Source of the DNA: Rugalucina vietnamica
Taxonomy: Eukaryota; Mollusca; Bivalvia; Lucinida; Lucinidae
NCBI GenBank assembly: GCA_964017185.1
Contig: OZ024871.1
Location: 27,876,488 to 27,940,487, forward strand
DNA: 64,000 nt
Direction of reading: 5' to 3'
The notes under the pieces were generated by a model. It made no database searches and was not told the DNA's origin. It saw nothing but the letters and a program-made list of their open reading frames with translations. This document shows, one piece after another, positions 11,431-22,516 of the stretch (positions within the stretch are counted from its first letter, which is position 1; every line of letters begins with the position of its first letter). The translations under genes were made by a program, and so were the position numbers.

Positions 11431-11714
11431 ATTTATAATAATTCCAAGCGTTCTGGAATTGAAGAAACAAGTTGATCAGTGCCCTTGCCTGTTTGCACTT
11501 TCTAATACAGGTTTTCTCATGAAGTTTTCATATGACCTGATTACATGACCGTCGACTTGAGCAAAAGGTCATTTGAACCAGGATTTTACTTTAGGGGATT
11601 TTCAAACTACTCTTTCCTTTTGTTTGGTCGTTTTGAATTTCCGCCTCGGTTAAAAGTTGCTTTTAAAATCGTTACCGTGATTTAGCTAGTATCGTCACAT
11701 GCGACTGTCCTCTT

Positions 11715-12970
11715 AGTAACCAGCAACAAGGCTTCAGAAAGAGGTCATGTGAATCTCAGCTCATCACTACAATTCATGACCTGGCCAGCGGACAAGATAA
11801 AAGAGGCAACAAGTCGACGCCATTCTTCTGGATTTCAGCAAGATAGTGGCTCATCAACGCCTTGCTGCCAAGCTCCACCATTACGGCATTCGGAACAAGA
11901 CACTATCTTGGAACCAGAGCTTCCTGGCTGACAGATACCAGAAAGTGGTGTTAGACGGCAAAACTTCCTCCTCTTCTCCTGTCACTTCTGGTGTTTCACA
12001 GGGGACAGTACTAGGACCTCTCTTATTCTTGATATACATCAGCGACCTGCCATTCAGAGTTTCCTCTACATCGCGGCTTTTTGCCGATGATTGCCTGCTC
12101 TACAGAGTGATCTCAAGCCAAGATGATGCAGCGTCACTACAAGAAGACATAGATCGCCTTCAGAAGTGGGAGAGAGACTGGCAGATGTCTTTTTAACCTA
12201 GACAAGTGTGAACACATCAGAATAACCCTTTAAAAGAAGATTGTTCAGCCAACATATAAAATCAAGGAGACAACCAAAGCAAAGTAACTTGGCGTCACCA
12301 TCGACAAAATCCTATCCTGGAATAGCCACATTGACATATGGTGACAAGAAGGGCCAACCAGACTATCTCCTTCATACAGAGGAACCTCTCATCATGCACA
12401 AAGTCAGCTACAAGACCCTCGTCCGACCTCAAGTCGAATATGCATCCACAGTCTGGGATCCATCGACGAAGGACGGAATCAAAAAGGTCGAAGCTGCCCA
12501 GAGACGAGCAGCAAAATTCTGCCAAAATGACTACCAGCCGGCCGAACTAGCAGTGTCACTTCAATGATTCAGAATCTAGGATGAAAAGATCTTCAGCATC
12601 GTCGTGAGCAATGCAAAACAGTGATGATGTACCGAATCGTCAACAACCTCGTCGACATTCCTGCCGAGAAGTGAGATCATGGGATTCGATTCTTGGTACC
12701 CCTACTGCTCCGTGAATGCCTACAAGAGTTCTTTCTTCCCTTCAACGATACGCCTCTGGAACTCCCTGCCAGTCTCCACAGTAACAGTTCCAACGCTCGA
12801 TGCCTTCAAGAGCTGCGTCGGCACTGGTCCAGCCTTCTAAACCAGAAAAGATGTTTTTATCCTGTTTTTAGCCTGTACAAAGAGTCTTCTTTCACACATG
12901 TGTACATAGTTTTTCACAGTGCGACTATGCTCATGGGCCCAGCACTTTCTTGGAAGATGAAGATGAATAG
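11715..12970 (+). mobile_element. LINE fragment with reverse transcriptase palm and C-terminal region
   Basis: The translated pieces follow LINE RT order. HGFRK-like and DLASGQDK residues come first, then LAAKLHHYGIRNKTLSW, SGVSQGTVLGPLLFLIYISD (RT motif 4) and LFADDCLLY (the catalytic FADD box). AKYLGVTIDKILSW, LVRPQVEYASTVWDP and KVEAAQRRAAKFCQNDY follow. Several frame changes separate these blocks, so the copy is dead. The 5' endonuclease part is absent. An untranslated tail with GAAGATGAAGATGAA ends it. It is the same broad clade as the fragment at 1633-2310 but a different family. Confidence 0.85.
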
Positions 12971-12994
12971 TTTTGTTGAACCGTAAACTTTACA

Positions 12995-13464
12995 ATTCGC
13001 AAATTTCACACCCATGTGAAAAATTGGTACCAACTGGGAAATGAAACATTTGCACACGTTCAAGTTAGATTATTTTTTGGGGATGTATATACTTTATACT
13101 CAAAGTTCACACGTTTATGCCGTTTGACGTGTGAAGAATTGATACGTATTCGCCCAAACTGTGATGAATTGGTATGTATTTTCACATTTTGTGAAAAATT
13201 GGTACCAAATGTCAACATGTAAAATTTGGAAGTGTGAAGAATTGGCACATGTATACGTATTCATCCCATCTGTGAAGAACTGGTGTGAAGAATTGGAATC
13301 GAAGGCAAGGACACGTTAGATGGGTAGTTTCTCGCCATGTGAATTTAGCACATGAATGCCACATATAGATTTTGACTTCGTGCGCATTTCTCCTAGAAGT
13401 GTGAAAATTTTTCACAAATTGTGAAGAACTAAAACCAATATTTCACAATGTGAGAATTGCGAAG
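12995..13464. mobile_element. Element built of iterated GTGAAGAATTGG motifs
   Basis: The ends TTCGCAAATTTCACA (12996) and TGTGAGAATTGCGAAG (to 13464) are approximate inverted repeats. Between them GTGAAGAATTGG or a close variant occurs about eight times (near 13017, 13127, 13161, 13190, 13232, 13273, 13285, 13423), mostly followed by TACC or TACG. It is non-coding and directly follows the LINE remnant. Confidence 0.6.
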
Positions 13465-13875
13465 AGTGAAATTTTTTACAGATGCCATGTACGAAGACAG
13501 GCAGTTCTTTACACTTGAAAGCACCTTTGACAATGAAAGATTTGTTTTGTGTATTTCATTTTCTCTATAACACCGAAAGGTTTATTCTGAGTTGAGCACC
13601 GAAAAACAACTCAGTTTTATCCATTTAATAGCTGGTATTTAAACCAAACTAAATGGGCATTCAGAGATGGCCCCGAAATATATAATTGAACAAAGCAATA
13701 ACGAGAATGAATAGGGATTATTTAGAAATTATTGTAATCAAAAGAATGTCTGTCTACAAATATTTATTTTCAATAAAAAGATTATCATTTGATATAAATA
13801 TTTGTTTTCAATACGACATATCATTTGAAATACCAGTGGTTGTGTTTAAGATATAAACTTGAACCTTCAACAGAT
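13465..13875. other. AT-rich spacer
   Basis: AATATTTATTTTCAAT-like segments are repeated near 13757 and 13798. No gene is seen. Confidence 0.4.
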
Positions 13876-14110
13876 GAGCCACCTCGTGAGAAAACCAACA
13901 ATCTGCATATGCGAAAACAAAGACGCAGATCAGCTTCGCGGTAACCGCGAAGCTGATCAGCGCCTTTGTTTTCGCTACACGGATAGAACAATTCCTCTAC
14001 TTTCTAAATCCGAAATTTCCAGCCTCTAACCATCTTCTGTGACTGTACAGCCTGGTTTGTGTCGGACCTGTTCGGAAACCACATTGTAAGTTTTCCAATG
14101 AGACGGCTCA
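13876..14110 (+). mobile_element. MITE family A copy, near full length
   Basis: It starts GAGCCACCTCGTGAGAAAAC and ends with GAGACGGCTCA. The central palindrome has the TTCGCGGTAACCGCGAA core inside CAGATCAGC/GCTGATCAG arms. The block from TACAATTCCTC to GTGTCGGACCTG is typical of the family. Confidence 0.9.
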
Positions 14111-14250
14111 GATATTACTGAAGAGCAAAGAACAAGGCCACATCACGATAAGATATCCATGTTATGTATACCCCCCGTACATCCCACTTTTATACATTTG
14201 TGGTGCACGTGGATATGTTTTTTTTTTTTTTTTTTTCTTTTTGCCAAAAT

Positions 14251-14425
14251 AGAAGCCTACCTGGTGCAGTGGTTATGTCACTCGCCTTGTAAACCAGGGG
14301 TCTCAAGTTCGATCCAGGGATTCTCCAGTCCATCATATGGGACTATAAACCGAGGACCCGTCTCCATATGACCTTAGCTGTTTGTGGGACCTTAAACCCC
14401 AATCAACCAACCAATCAATCAACCT
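14251..14425 (+). mobile_element. tRNA-derived SINE (Thr-like head)
   Basis: The head has an A-box-like TGGTGCAGTGG and a B-box GTTCGATCC, with a TGT anticodon-like loop (CTTGTAAAC), so it looks Thr-tRNA-related. The body has GGGACTATAAACCGAGGAC. The tail is CAATCAACCAACC repeats. A T-run precedes it. Related copies lie at 17477-17662 (minus) and 61773-61856 (tail only). It is not a functional tRNA: the acceptor pairing is poor. Confidence 0.8.
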
Positions 14426-14840
14426 TTTGCCAAAAATAGTGTTGGACAAAGATTAGAAAAATAGAACAAAAGAATAATCTCTATAGATCCTGAAAAGTTG
14501 TATGAACACAATTATAAACAAATAAAATAGACCTAAATAGACTCGTTTATAGCTGTGACGTATTTTTCTACAAACTTTTAAATAGTTTGCTTATTTCAAT
14601 GAGAAACGTTATCCCAAATGCTAGAGTACGTTGGTATAGATTACATTTAAATTAACCATTATTTACCTGTCCGTGAGAAAAATGGTATAGCCTTATTACC
14701 ATGCATCTTTGAATCATCTGTATATTGCATGATACATTTTGGACAACTACAGGCCTACCGTCTCAAATAAGATGGGCATTTTATGATTGCAGCGATTGTT
14801 TACGGATAATTAAATGATAATTCAGATGTCAAAACTAACT
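14426..14840. other. AT-rich spacer
   Basis: Nothing recognised. Confidence 0.35.
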
Positions 14841-15075
14841 GAGCAGCGTCATGAGAAAATCATCATTTTGCATGTGCGAAAACAAAGGCGCAGATCAGCT
14901 TTGCAGTAACAGCGAAGATGATCATCGCCTTTGTTTTCGCTACACGGATAGTACAATTCCTCTACTTTCTAAATCCAAAGTTTCTAACCTCTAGCCATCT
15001 TCTGTGCTTGTACAGCTCGGTTTGTGTAGGACCTGTTCGGAAACCACATTGTTGGTTTTCTCATGACGAGACTCA
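14841..15075 (+). mobile_element. MITE family A copy
   Basis: It runs from GAGCAGCGTCATGAGAAAA to a CATGACGAGACTCA end. One side of the palindrome has decayed (GCTTTGCAGTAACAGCGAAG). Confidence 0.85.
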
Positions 15076-15130
15076 ATTATACATTGTTATCTCATCATCA
15101 TCCAATTCGATACTTCAAAATTCGCCAGTC

Positions 15131-15389
15131 ATGCCCAACTTTGTGTCGCACCTGTTCGGGAACCACATCGGGCCGAGCTATACAAGCACAGAAGATGGTT
15201 AGAGACTGGACATTTTAGATTTATTAAGTAGGGGAATTGTACTATTCGTGTAGCGAAAAAAAAATTAAAATAAATAAATAAATAAATAAATAAATAAAAG
15301 GCGCCGATCAGCTTCGCAGTTACGGCTGCGAATCTGATCTCTGTCTTTGTTTTCGCGTATGTAATATGTTGGTTTTCTCATGACGCGAC
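15131..15389 (-). mobile_element. MITE family A copy, rearranged, with AAAT microsatellite
   Basis: The head combines a forward 3'-end piece (TTTGTGTCGCACCTGTTCGG) with a reversed body (CAGAAGATGGTTAGAGACTG). An AAAT run sits before the palindrome. This suggests two overlapping copies or an internal inversion. Confidence 0.7.
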
Positions 15390-15438
15390 AATACACACAA
15401 ATACGAACATGAATACTGATATTTCTTTTCTTTCATAC

Positions 15439-15604
15439 TTTGTATTGAGATTTAACGTCCCAGTCAACAATTTTTCAGACGAGTCGGGACGGAGCCAACG
15501 CTTCCTAGATATTTATAAGTACTGTGGGGAGTAATTCTGTTTTGCTCAAGGTCACTAGACAAACCAAGGACCTCTTGATTCGGAGTCCGATGCTCTACAT
15601 TGGT
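15439..15604 (-). mobile_element. tRNA-derived SINE (Arg-like), degraded
   Basis: In reverse complement it ends with GTTGACTGGGACGTTAAAT-like sequence, as at 54872-55068, and keeps GACTCCGAATC and ACTCCCCACAGTAC. Confidence 0.65.
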
Positions 15605-15804
15605 AATCAAATTTAGATAAATAAACCTATTATATAGTCTGTGTTTTTTCTTGGGACGATCAAAAGAATTACAGCACTTTAAATAACTTTCGAATTTAAT
15701 TTTAAGAATATTACTGGATACTGACCGCACGGTAGCGTTCAAGTAGGCGAGAGATCGACCCCCATGCACTACGGTATATGTATAAGGGTTTTACTCGATA
15801 CGAT

Positions 15805-16039
15805 GAGCCGCGTCACGAGAAAACCGGTCTTCGGGAGGTCGACCAGGTCTGATACAAACTGGCCTGTGCATCTACATACGATGGCTAGAAGCTTGAAATT
15901 TTGGATTTAGGAAGAAGAGGAATTGTACTATCCGGGTAGCGAAAACAAAGGCGCTGATCAGCTGTGCAGTAATTGCACAGCTGATCTGCGCCTTTGTTTT
16001 CGCAAATGCAAAACTCCGGTTTTCTCATGGCGCGACTCA
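15805..16039 (-). mobile_element. MITE family A copy, CCGG-type ends and GTGCA-type core
   Basis: The left end is GAGCCGCGTCACGAGAAAAC followed by CGGTCTTCGG. The core is GCTGTGCAGTAATTGCACAGC. Confidence 0.88.
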
Positions 16040-16766
16040 AATTATATACGTTTCATTCAAATACGATAGATGTGTAGCTGGACTGTCCAAAACTACTTTA
16101 AATACGATACTTAAGGCAGACGTATCCAAAATTTAAGATACATTGACCTCTTAAAAATAGTATCAAGTGGATGAGTGAGTGTTTCAGAAATTATCCAAAC
16201 CTGAGTAATCTGCGGCTATTCGTATGCACGGAATTATTCATGGAATTCATTATTCAGCTGTAGCGAATGAAAAAAGAAATATATCTTATTTCTCCTTGGT
16301 TCTTATGGATGATTAAATGATCCAAGAGTGTTATTAGAAAATGTGAAATACAAAACGGCTGGTTTGTATTAAAATATTGGATTACAATTCGGATCAATTA
16401 ATGCAGTAAACAATATAGCTGCTTTTCTTGCAAAGTCATAGACCTATGAATTCAATATCAGTTCTAGGGTCTTTAATATTAGAAAGATCTCAAAAGATAT
16501 TAAGATAGCGCTGTTTTTGGTTGTTTGAATTAATAAAAAAAAGTTGAATTTTGATATACACATAAGGTATAAATTACGAAACACTTCAGATAATGAAACA
16601 TTCTTTTTAGGATATATGATACTTCCGAATTCAAGTAGTAGGTGTTTTAGTTCATTCGTTCATAATACTGGCATGACTGGTAAATGACATGCTAGATTTT
16701 GATAATACGAACAACCTTCAAATTATATATTGGTATTATTAATAAGTAAATGTAGATTTCTTTGGA
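16040..16766. other. AT-rich spacer
   Basis: No gene or repeat is recognised. Confidence 0.35.
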
Positions 16767-17020
16767 CATTATGAAAACTTGCCCATGCAAGATCTACAGA
16801 CATTTTTAGCTGTAAAAAAAAAAAATGGAAAAAAATGATATTTTTAATATTTTTGCTCAAAACATTCATTGTGGGTACACGTTAGAACCGCCTCGCCGAG
16901 GCGGTGAGGCGGTTCTAACGAGTACCCTCAATCTCTGTTTTAGAAAAAAAAATAAGAAAAATAGCTATACCCCTGCATACCCCAGTTTTGCTAGATAAAA
17001 GTGGGGTATAAGGGGGTAAA
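16767..17020. mobile_element. Palindromic MITE family B, copy 1
   Basis: It runs from CATTATGAAAACTTGCCCAT through TTTTTGCTCAAAACATTC to a core palindrome GTTAGAACCGCCTCGCCGAG. The mirrored side contains CCCCAGTTTTGCTAGATAAA and GTGGGGTATAAGGGGG. The core has an extra GGTGAGGCGG insertion. The far terminus is missing. Confidence 0.85.
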
Positions 17021-17344
17021 TATTAAACGGATATATTATCCTGATGGTTTGGAAAAAAAGCAAAAAAGTTTATTTCGCGGTTGTCATATAGTGAAGGAAA
17101 CACTAATAGAAAGGAGACTATGAAATAACAATGGATTACATAGATATTTCTACTTGATTGAAACATGCCACATCTTGTGGCCTTTAACTGGAGGTGGAGT
17201 GTAGGGAGTGATGATTTTGTCTTCTCAGGAGCAGTTGATTTCATCATCAGATGCACATGGTAAGTCTGCTGGGGGTAATTCTGTATGCTCTTTTCAGTAT
17301 GCTAATGAATAAATTAAATTTTGTGATAAAATATTTGCTTGTTT
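17021..17344. other. AT-rich spacer
   Basis: No feature is recognised between a B MITE and a SINE scrap. Confidence 0.35.
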
Positions 17345-17409
17345 TGTGATTTAACGGCCTAGTCAACAATTTTTCTGTCATAGCCGTACAAAGCCACCAC
17401 TTCCACTGT
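17345..17409 (-). mobile_element. Arg-type SINE 3' fragment
   Basis: In reverse complement it keeps the GTTGACTAGG-CCGTTAAAT end of the Arg-type SINE. The head is lost. Confidence 0.5.
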
Positions 17410-17426
17410 ATTAAGCAGGACAATTA

Positions 17427-18177
17427 CTGTCTATTCACCATCTTCCAGAAACTGCATTTTTCAAAATCTCACTTTTTTGGGGGGGGTGGGGATGGGGGGC
17501 GAGACCAGTACTTGGATGTTATTTGTTCCGGCAGCACCCGAAGGCTCAACCGATTAGAAAGTTTTATTGTTTGTTGTTGTTTTATTTTAGAAGCCCGGGA
17601 TCGAACCTGCGACCCCTGGTTTACAAGGCGAGTGGCTTATCCACTGCACCACGGAGGTTTCTAAATCTCACTTTTCTGAAAGTCCTAACCAAAAATATTA
17701 ACATGTCACCATTTTGCATTCCATAAGTCTTAAATAGTGTCACATTAATTTTGAAAATCGTATAATATTAAAATAACAAATTAAAATTTTATGCCAGAAA
17801 ATTATTTTGGATTTGTAAAAATGTCATTAAGGGAAGTAACTATTTTCCGATAGAAAATCTAAATTGCTTATTTTTTATTCAAAATGCACCAAACCAAAAC
17901 AAAATTGTATTGTATGGATAGCTGAGCGCCAAACCCTTAATTTTTTTTCCACAGATTTGCCTGACTTTCAATTTTAAGGTATTTGGATTACATCCCTTGC
18001 ACATTGCACGTTTTGTTTTGTTTGTTTGTTTTTTTGTTAATTTTGGCGGCATTTTCTACGACTTTTGTGTTGCAAAATGATGACATGGTCATATTTTTCT
18101 TCAGGTGTTTCAGAAAATAGTGAGATTTAAAAAAAAAAAAAAAAAAAAGTAGTTTCTGAAAGATGGTTTACAGACAG
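17427..18177. mobile_element. MITE family F (TA target), copy 1, with nested SINE
   Basis: The ends are CTGTCTATTCACCATCTTCC (preceded by TA) and the inverted GGAAGATGG-like end finishing CAGACAG at 18177. The inner terminal repeats continue as AGAAACTGCA and AAAATCTCAC. A second copy spans 49126-51017, and its site is empty in the TLR tandem duplicate. This copy carries a SINE at 17477-17662. Confidence 0.85.
17477..17662 (-). mobile_element. tRNA-derived SINE nested in MITE F
   Basis: In reverse complement it reads GTGGTGCAGTGG (A box), CTTGTAAACC (anticodon-like loop) and GGTTCGATCC (B box). It is flanked by 13-bp duplications AAATCTCACTTTT at 17464-17476 and 17663-17675, the hallmark of LINE-driven insertion. 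It inserted after the MITE. Confidence 0.88.
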
Positions 18178-18207
18178 CAGGAGTATTTTTTTTTGGAAAG
18201 GTCTAGT

Positions 18208-19223
18208 ACCAGTTGACTGGCAGCAGCGATTTTACGTTGAAATCGCTGCTGCCAGTTGACTGGTAATAGCGATATTAAGTTAAATTGGCTGCTGCCAGTT
18301 GACTGGTAATAGCGATTTTACGTTAAATTGGTTGCTGCCAGTTGACTGTCACCAGCCATTTTTACGATAAATCGCTGCTGCCAGTCAACTGGTTATAGTT
18401 AGAATTATTTTTGTTTTATTTTAAGCTTAGTCAGTGTTAGCAATTATGACTTCAAAGGAAAATAGATACTGTTTTCCTTTTGTGCACAACACAGGTGTTG
18501 TGCAACTTCGCAGACGGGTTTGGTATCATCCTCAAAATAACAAAAGGCGGTAGACATAAAGTATCTGAAGTTGCATGTTAATACATACTAAAGAAATTTG
18601 AACAAGAATACGATATGACAGTAAATAGATGGATTGCGTGATCGTGTCTTCACTTAATAACGCATAATACTTATAACAGCCAAGAATTCAACATTAAGAT
18701 CAGGAAGAGTTGTATAAGCTGACATTTGAAGCAATACAAATGTTTTGCAGTAGTACAAAAACAACAGTTTATAAGGTATTTGTAAGACCAAAACTGATAC
18801 CAAGAAGGCTTCTACAAGCATAAATATACATGCTTTGGACAAAATGGGACATTTTTAACAACACTGTAAGTAATGTAAATATTTTAGATACCCTTTCATT
18901 TGATACATTTTCTACTCATATTATGACAACTCTTACGTTGTCTTTACTTCATCTATGTGCAAATAATAATTTGTAAAATATGAAAGTCAACTGGCAGCAG
19001 CTATTTTATGTTAAAATGCTATAATAAGTTGACTGGCAGCAGCGATTAATCCTAAAATCATAAAATGGCTAGTGACGGTCAACTTGCAGCAGCCAATTTA
19101 ACGTAAAATCGCTATTACCAGTCAACTGGCAGCAGCCAATTTAACGTAAAATCGCTATTACCAGTTAACTGGCAGCAGCCATTTTAACGTAAAATCGCTG
19201 CTGCCAGTCAACTGGTAATAGCC
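18208..19223. mobile_element. Foldback element with arms of tandem palindromic units
   Basis: The left arm (18208-18398) and right arm (18986-19223) are inverted to each other. Each consists of ~50-bp units mixing CAGTTGACTGGCAGCAGCGA with ATTTTACGTTAAAT. The ~590-bp centre is unrelated AT-rich sequence without a gene. No transposase is present. Confidence 0.85.
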
Positions 19224-19261
<38 letters not shown>

Positions 19262-19285
19262 TTTGTTTGTTTTTGTTTGTTTGTT
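19224..19285. repeat. Poly-T with GTTTG tail
   Basis: A ~35-base T run followed by GTTTG and GTTTT repeats. Confidence 0.9.
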
Positions 19286-19299
19286 TTTTGTTTAAAGAC

Positions 19300-19376
19300 A
19301 AAATCCTGTGCCATTAGGTTTCGAACCCCACGTTCTCTCGACCAGGAGTCCGATGCACTGACCATTCGCCATCATG
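19300..19376 (-). mobile_element. tRNA-like SINE head fragment
   Basis: In reverse complement it contains GGTTCGAAACC-like B-box sequence and CATCGGACTCC, related to the Arg-type SINE head. The element is incomplete. Confidence 0.45.
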
Positions 19377-19825
19377 CGCTATTTTGCTGCAAAAATACAA
19401 TAAAATATAGTAGCCCCTCCCAATTGAGGTGTCCTTGGTTCGAGTCCTACCGCTTATCATAGTTCGAGTTATATCGTTTATCTTAGTTCTGTTATTATCA
19501 TGGAGCTGAGCCGGGCATGGTTGACTAAAACTTTAATGATACATGTTTTGATTTAGATTCATTTTGCCACTGACAACATATTAATACTCTATGCCATGTA
19601 TGCTATTGTGCTTTGTGGCGTTTTAATGTTCAAGTCAAAGGAACCAAAGACACAGAGTGCGTGATTATTGACGAATTTGCATTTTATTCTCTCGACATCT
19701 AAAGCTCGTTCGATTTACAAGAAAAGTTTGATTTGATCTTTGTCCCTGATCGCAACTACTCTTCAAGTGTCCGCCATAGGAATGTCTACTTTTCAATATG
19801 AGCCTGGGAATCCATACAAAGTAAT
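19377..19825. other. Spacer
   Basis: Nothing recognised. Confidence 0.35.
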
Positions 19826-20051
19826 GAGCCATAGCACGAGAAAACCAACAATCTAGGCTTCCGACAAGGTCCAACACAAACCGGCATGTACAGTCATAGA
19901 AGCAGGCTAGAAGCTTGAAACGTTGAACAAGAATTGTACTATCCATTTAGCGGAAACAAAGGCACTGATCAGCTGCACAGTTACCTGCACAGCTGATCTG
20001 CACCTTTGTTTTCGCCTATGCATGTTGTTGGTTTACTTATGCGGTGGATCA
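19826..20051 (-). mobile_element. MITE family A copy, GTGCA-type core
   Basis: It starts GAGCCATAGCACGAGAAAAC, has the core AGCTGCACAGTTACCTGCAC, and ends near GCGGTGGATCA. Confidence 0.82.
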
Positions 20052-21364
20052 TATGCTTTCACGTTGCATGTTTCACATTGGCAAGTGATTTCTGAAATTT
20101 TAATCTTTTTCTGACACCTGTTATTGTTGGAAGGCTACCGGGGTCTGGCAGATTGAGTACATTAGAATGTTAATGGATCGAACACACGCATGATTCTTAG
20201 TTGCTCTTTGCAAACTTGCACCACCTCTTAATTGAAGACGAAGAAACAGCTATGCAGAAATTACTATTCTATGAGACGAAGAACCATCAAAATTCTTAAG
20301 ACGAAAAGGCAGCTATACAACATTGAAATGGCAAAATCGGTTATGCGACATTTATTTTTTAAAAGACGAAGAAAAAGTTGTGCAAAGTTCATTGCTTGAT
20401 ATGAGCATAGCCTGCGCCGATGGTCAGGAAATAGCAAACATTTTGCGACATAAAGTGGTTAGCCGGATGTATGTCCTGGTTCATATTTGATATCTAGATA
20501 TGTTAAATTTGTCCAGTGTACGCTTAAAATTAGACGGAAAGTTCTGAACATTGAACAATGAAGTCTGTAATCAACGCCATTTTATCATTAGAACAAAATT
20601 CTTCCTCTTCCTTATTTGTCCTAGTTGATGTTCATGACTCAGGGAAAAGAAAAGTAGACAACTGATTTTATCAACATTACCTGGGTTGAAATCTGTAGGG
20701 GTAAGAATTTATTTGACATCGGTTATCAGTTTATTAATTCAAAACAAATATCTTCTCTGCGATATAAATTCCTTACGTGTCATTAAAATATAGATAGAGC
20801 TTTTAACTAGGTCAGAAAAATTCAGTACTTAAAATTTTGATGGCATGGGAAGAAAGAAAAACAAAACATCCGATTGACACAGACTAGCCAACAAAAGAAG
20901 GTCAACATGACCTATTTCGTAAGAACAGGTTATGTGTGAGACGAAGCTGCAATGTACCATAGGCATTTCACAAAGTATTATATAGGGGAAAAGAAGGACC
21001 ATGGGTGAGATTGGCATTCGCGTAGTGTTCGCTGCGTGACCACCTACACTGTATGACATCATGATAACCAGACAGTCATTGCGTAACTTAATGATTGAGG
21101 ACAAACTGTAATAACAAAACTACAATAAAATAATATTATTTATCATCAATATAATCGCATCTTATGTCAATATGTCAATTAAGAAAACAATTAGAGAATT
21201 GGCATGTTTAGAAGTGCAATGTTCAAGTTTAAACGTGCATGCTGAATGTATAATATAGTCATATGCGACATATGCACATACTGTACAGTCCATAAAATGT
21301 AATTGTAGTATGACTTTCTATTTTCCTTATAACAGTATTTTTCTAAGTTCTTGTAACATTAAAT
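20052..21364. other. Spacer without a recognised gene
   Basis: AT-rich. Short GACGAAGA-type segments recur near 20237-20370 (AAGACGAAGAA, GAGACGAAGAA, AAGACGAAAAGG). No coding-like frame and no repeat with clear ends is seen. Confidence 0.35.
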
Positions 21365-21599
21365 GAGCCGCTGCATGGGAAAACCAACAATCTGCATAGG
21401 CGAAAACAAAGGCGCAGATCAGCTTCGCAGTAACTGCGAAGCTGATCAGCGCCTTTGTTTTCGCTACACGGATAGTACAATTCCTCTGCTTTCTAAATCC
21501 AAAATTTCCAGCCTCTAACCATCTTCTGTGACTGTACAGCCTGGTTTGTGTCGGACCTGGTCGGAACCCAAATTGTTGGTTTCCTCGCGCACAGGCTCA
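21365..21599 (+). mobile_element. MITE family A copy
   Basis: Full length with the TTCGCAGTAACTGCGAA core. It starts GAGCCGCTGCATGGGAAAAC and ends ACAGGCTCA. Confidence 0.9.
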
Positions 21600-21701
21600 A
21601 ATCCAATAAAGTGAATACCAAAAGGAGGGGGGGGGGGTCTACATATTAATACTCAGGAAGTAGGCAGAATAAAAACGGTACTTATAACTGTAACTTGATA
21701 T

Positions 21702-21825
21702 TCATTACGAAAACTTGCCCATGCAATATACAGAGATTTTTTCACCAGTAAAAATTGAAAATTTCATGAGAAAAAAAAGGATATGTTACTTAATTTTGCT
21801 GAAAACATAGATTGTGGGTACACGT
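21702..21825. mobile_element. MITE family B, left half only
   Basis: TCATTACGAAAACTTGCCCA through to GATTGTGGGTACACGT. It stops at the palindrome centre. Confidence 0.8.
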
Positions 21826-22030
21826 AATATGAAAATAAGTAATGATCAGAAACTGGTGCGTTATATTGGCTTCATCGAATACAAGTATAGTGTTGCGGTT
21901 CAACTATTATTTTAGATCGCTTCACATTCAGTATTTGATCTTGAATTCTAAAAGATTTCTGCCACCAGAACCAAACAAAGACAGTTTATAAAAGGTGTTG
22001 TTACTTAAGATCTCCACTTCTCTTTTTCAG

Positions 22031-22516
22031 GCTGGTCGTCATCATAGCCATCTTCGGTGCCTATGGGTCAGACCTCCTTGACCCAGCCTGTGAGCACGGC
22101 GACTTGTTGAGGGCATATTTCATTGGTCTCATCACGTTCCTTGCTATCACCGCCATTGTAGCCGCCATGACAGTTTACGTCAGCAAGCAGGGAACCATTG
22201 CCGACAGCTTACCAAGAAAGAAACTTCCGATCTTGCTCTACATCCGGTTGGCCATTGCTGTACCGGAAGTGGTCTGGAACGCTACAGGAACTGTTTGGGC
22301 TTTCGGGAAATCGTCGGGTTGTTCGACCGGGATTGTTGACATTGCTAAGGGCACTGTTATATCCGGTTGGATTCTGCTGTTTATTGCTGCTATGGCCGTT
22401 CTTATAAATTTCAATTTGTTTGGTGACAAAAAGAAGAAACGAACACTGTCTCCGGTTAGAAAATTTAAGAGGGGATCGAGCAGACCAATGAATAAATCCA
22501 AATCTTGGGAGAAAAG
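22031..22516 (+). CDS. DAGLB: DAGL-beta exon: transmembrane domain
   Basis: The acceptor is TTTTTCAG and the donor AG|GTAACG. It encodes three hydrophobic helices (LVVIIAIFGAYG, YFIGLITFLAITAIVAA, GWILLFIAAMAVLINF) with RKKLPILLYIRLA between them, matching the family. One base completes a codon from an unseen upstream exon. The C-terminal stretch is basic (KKKKRTLSPVRKFKR). Confidence 0.9.
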
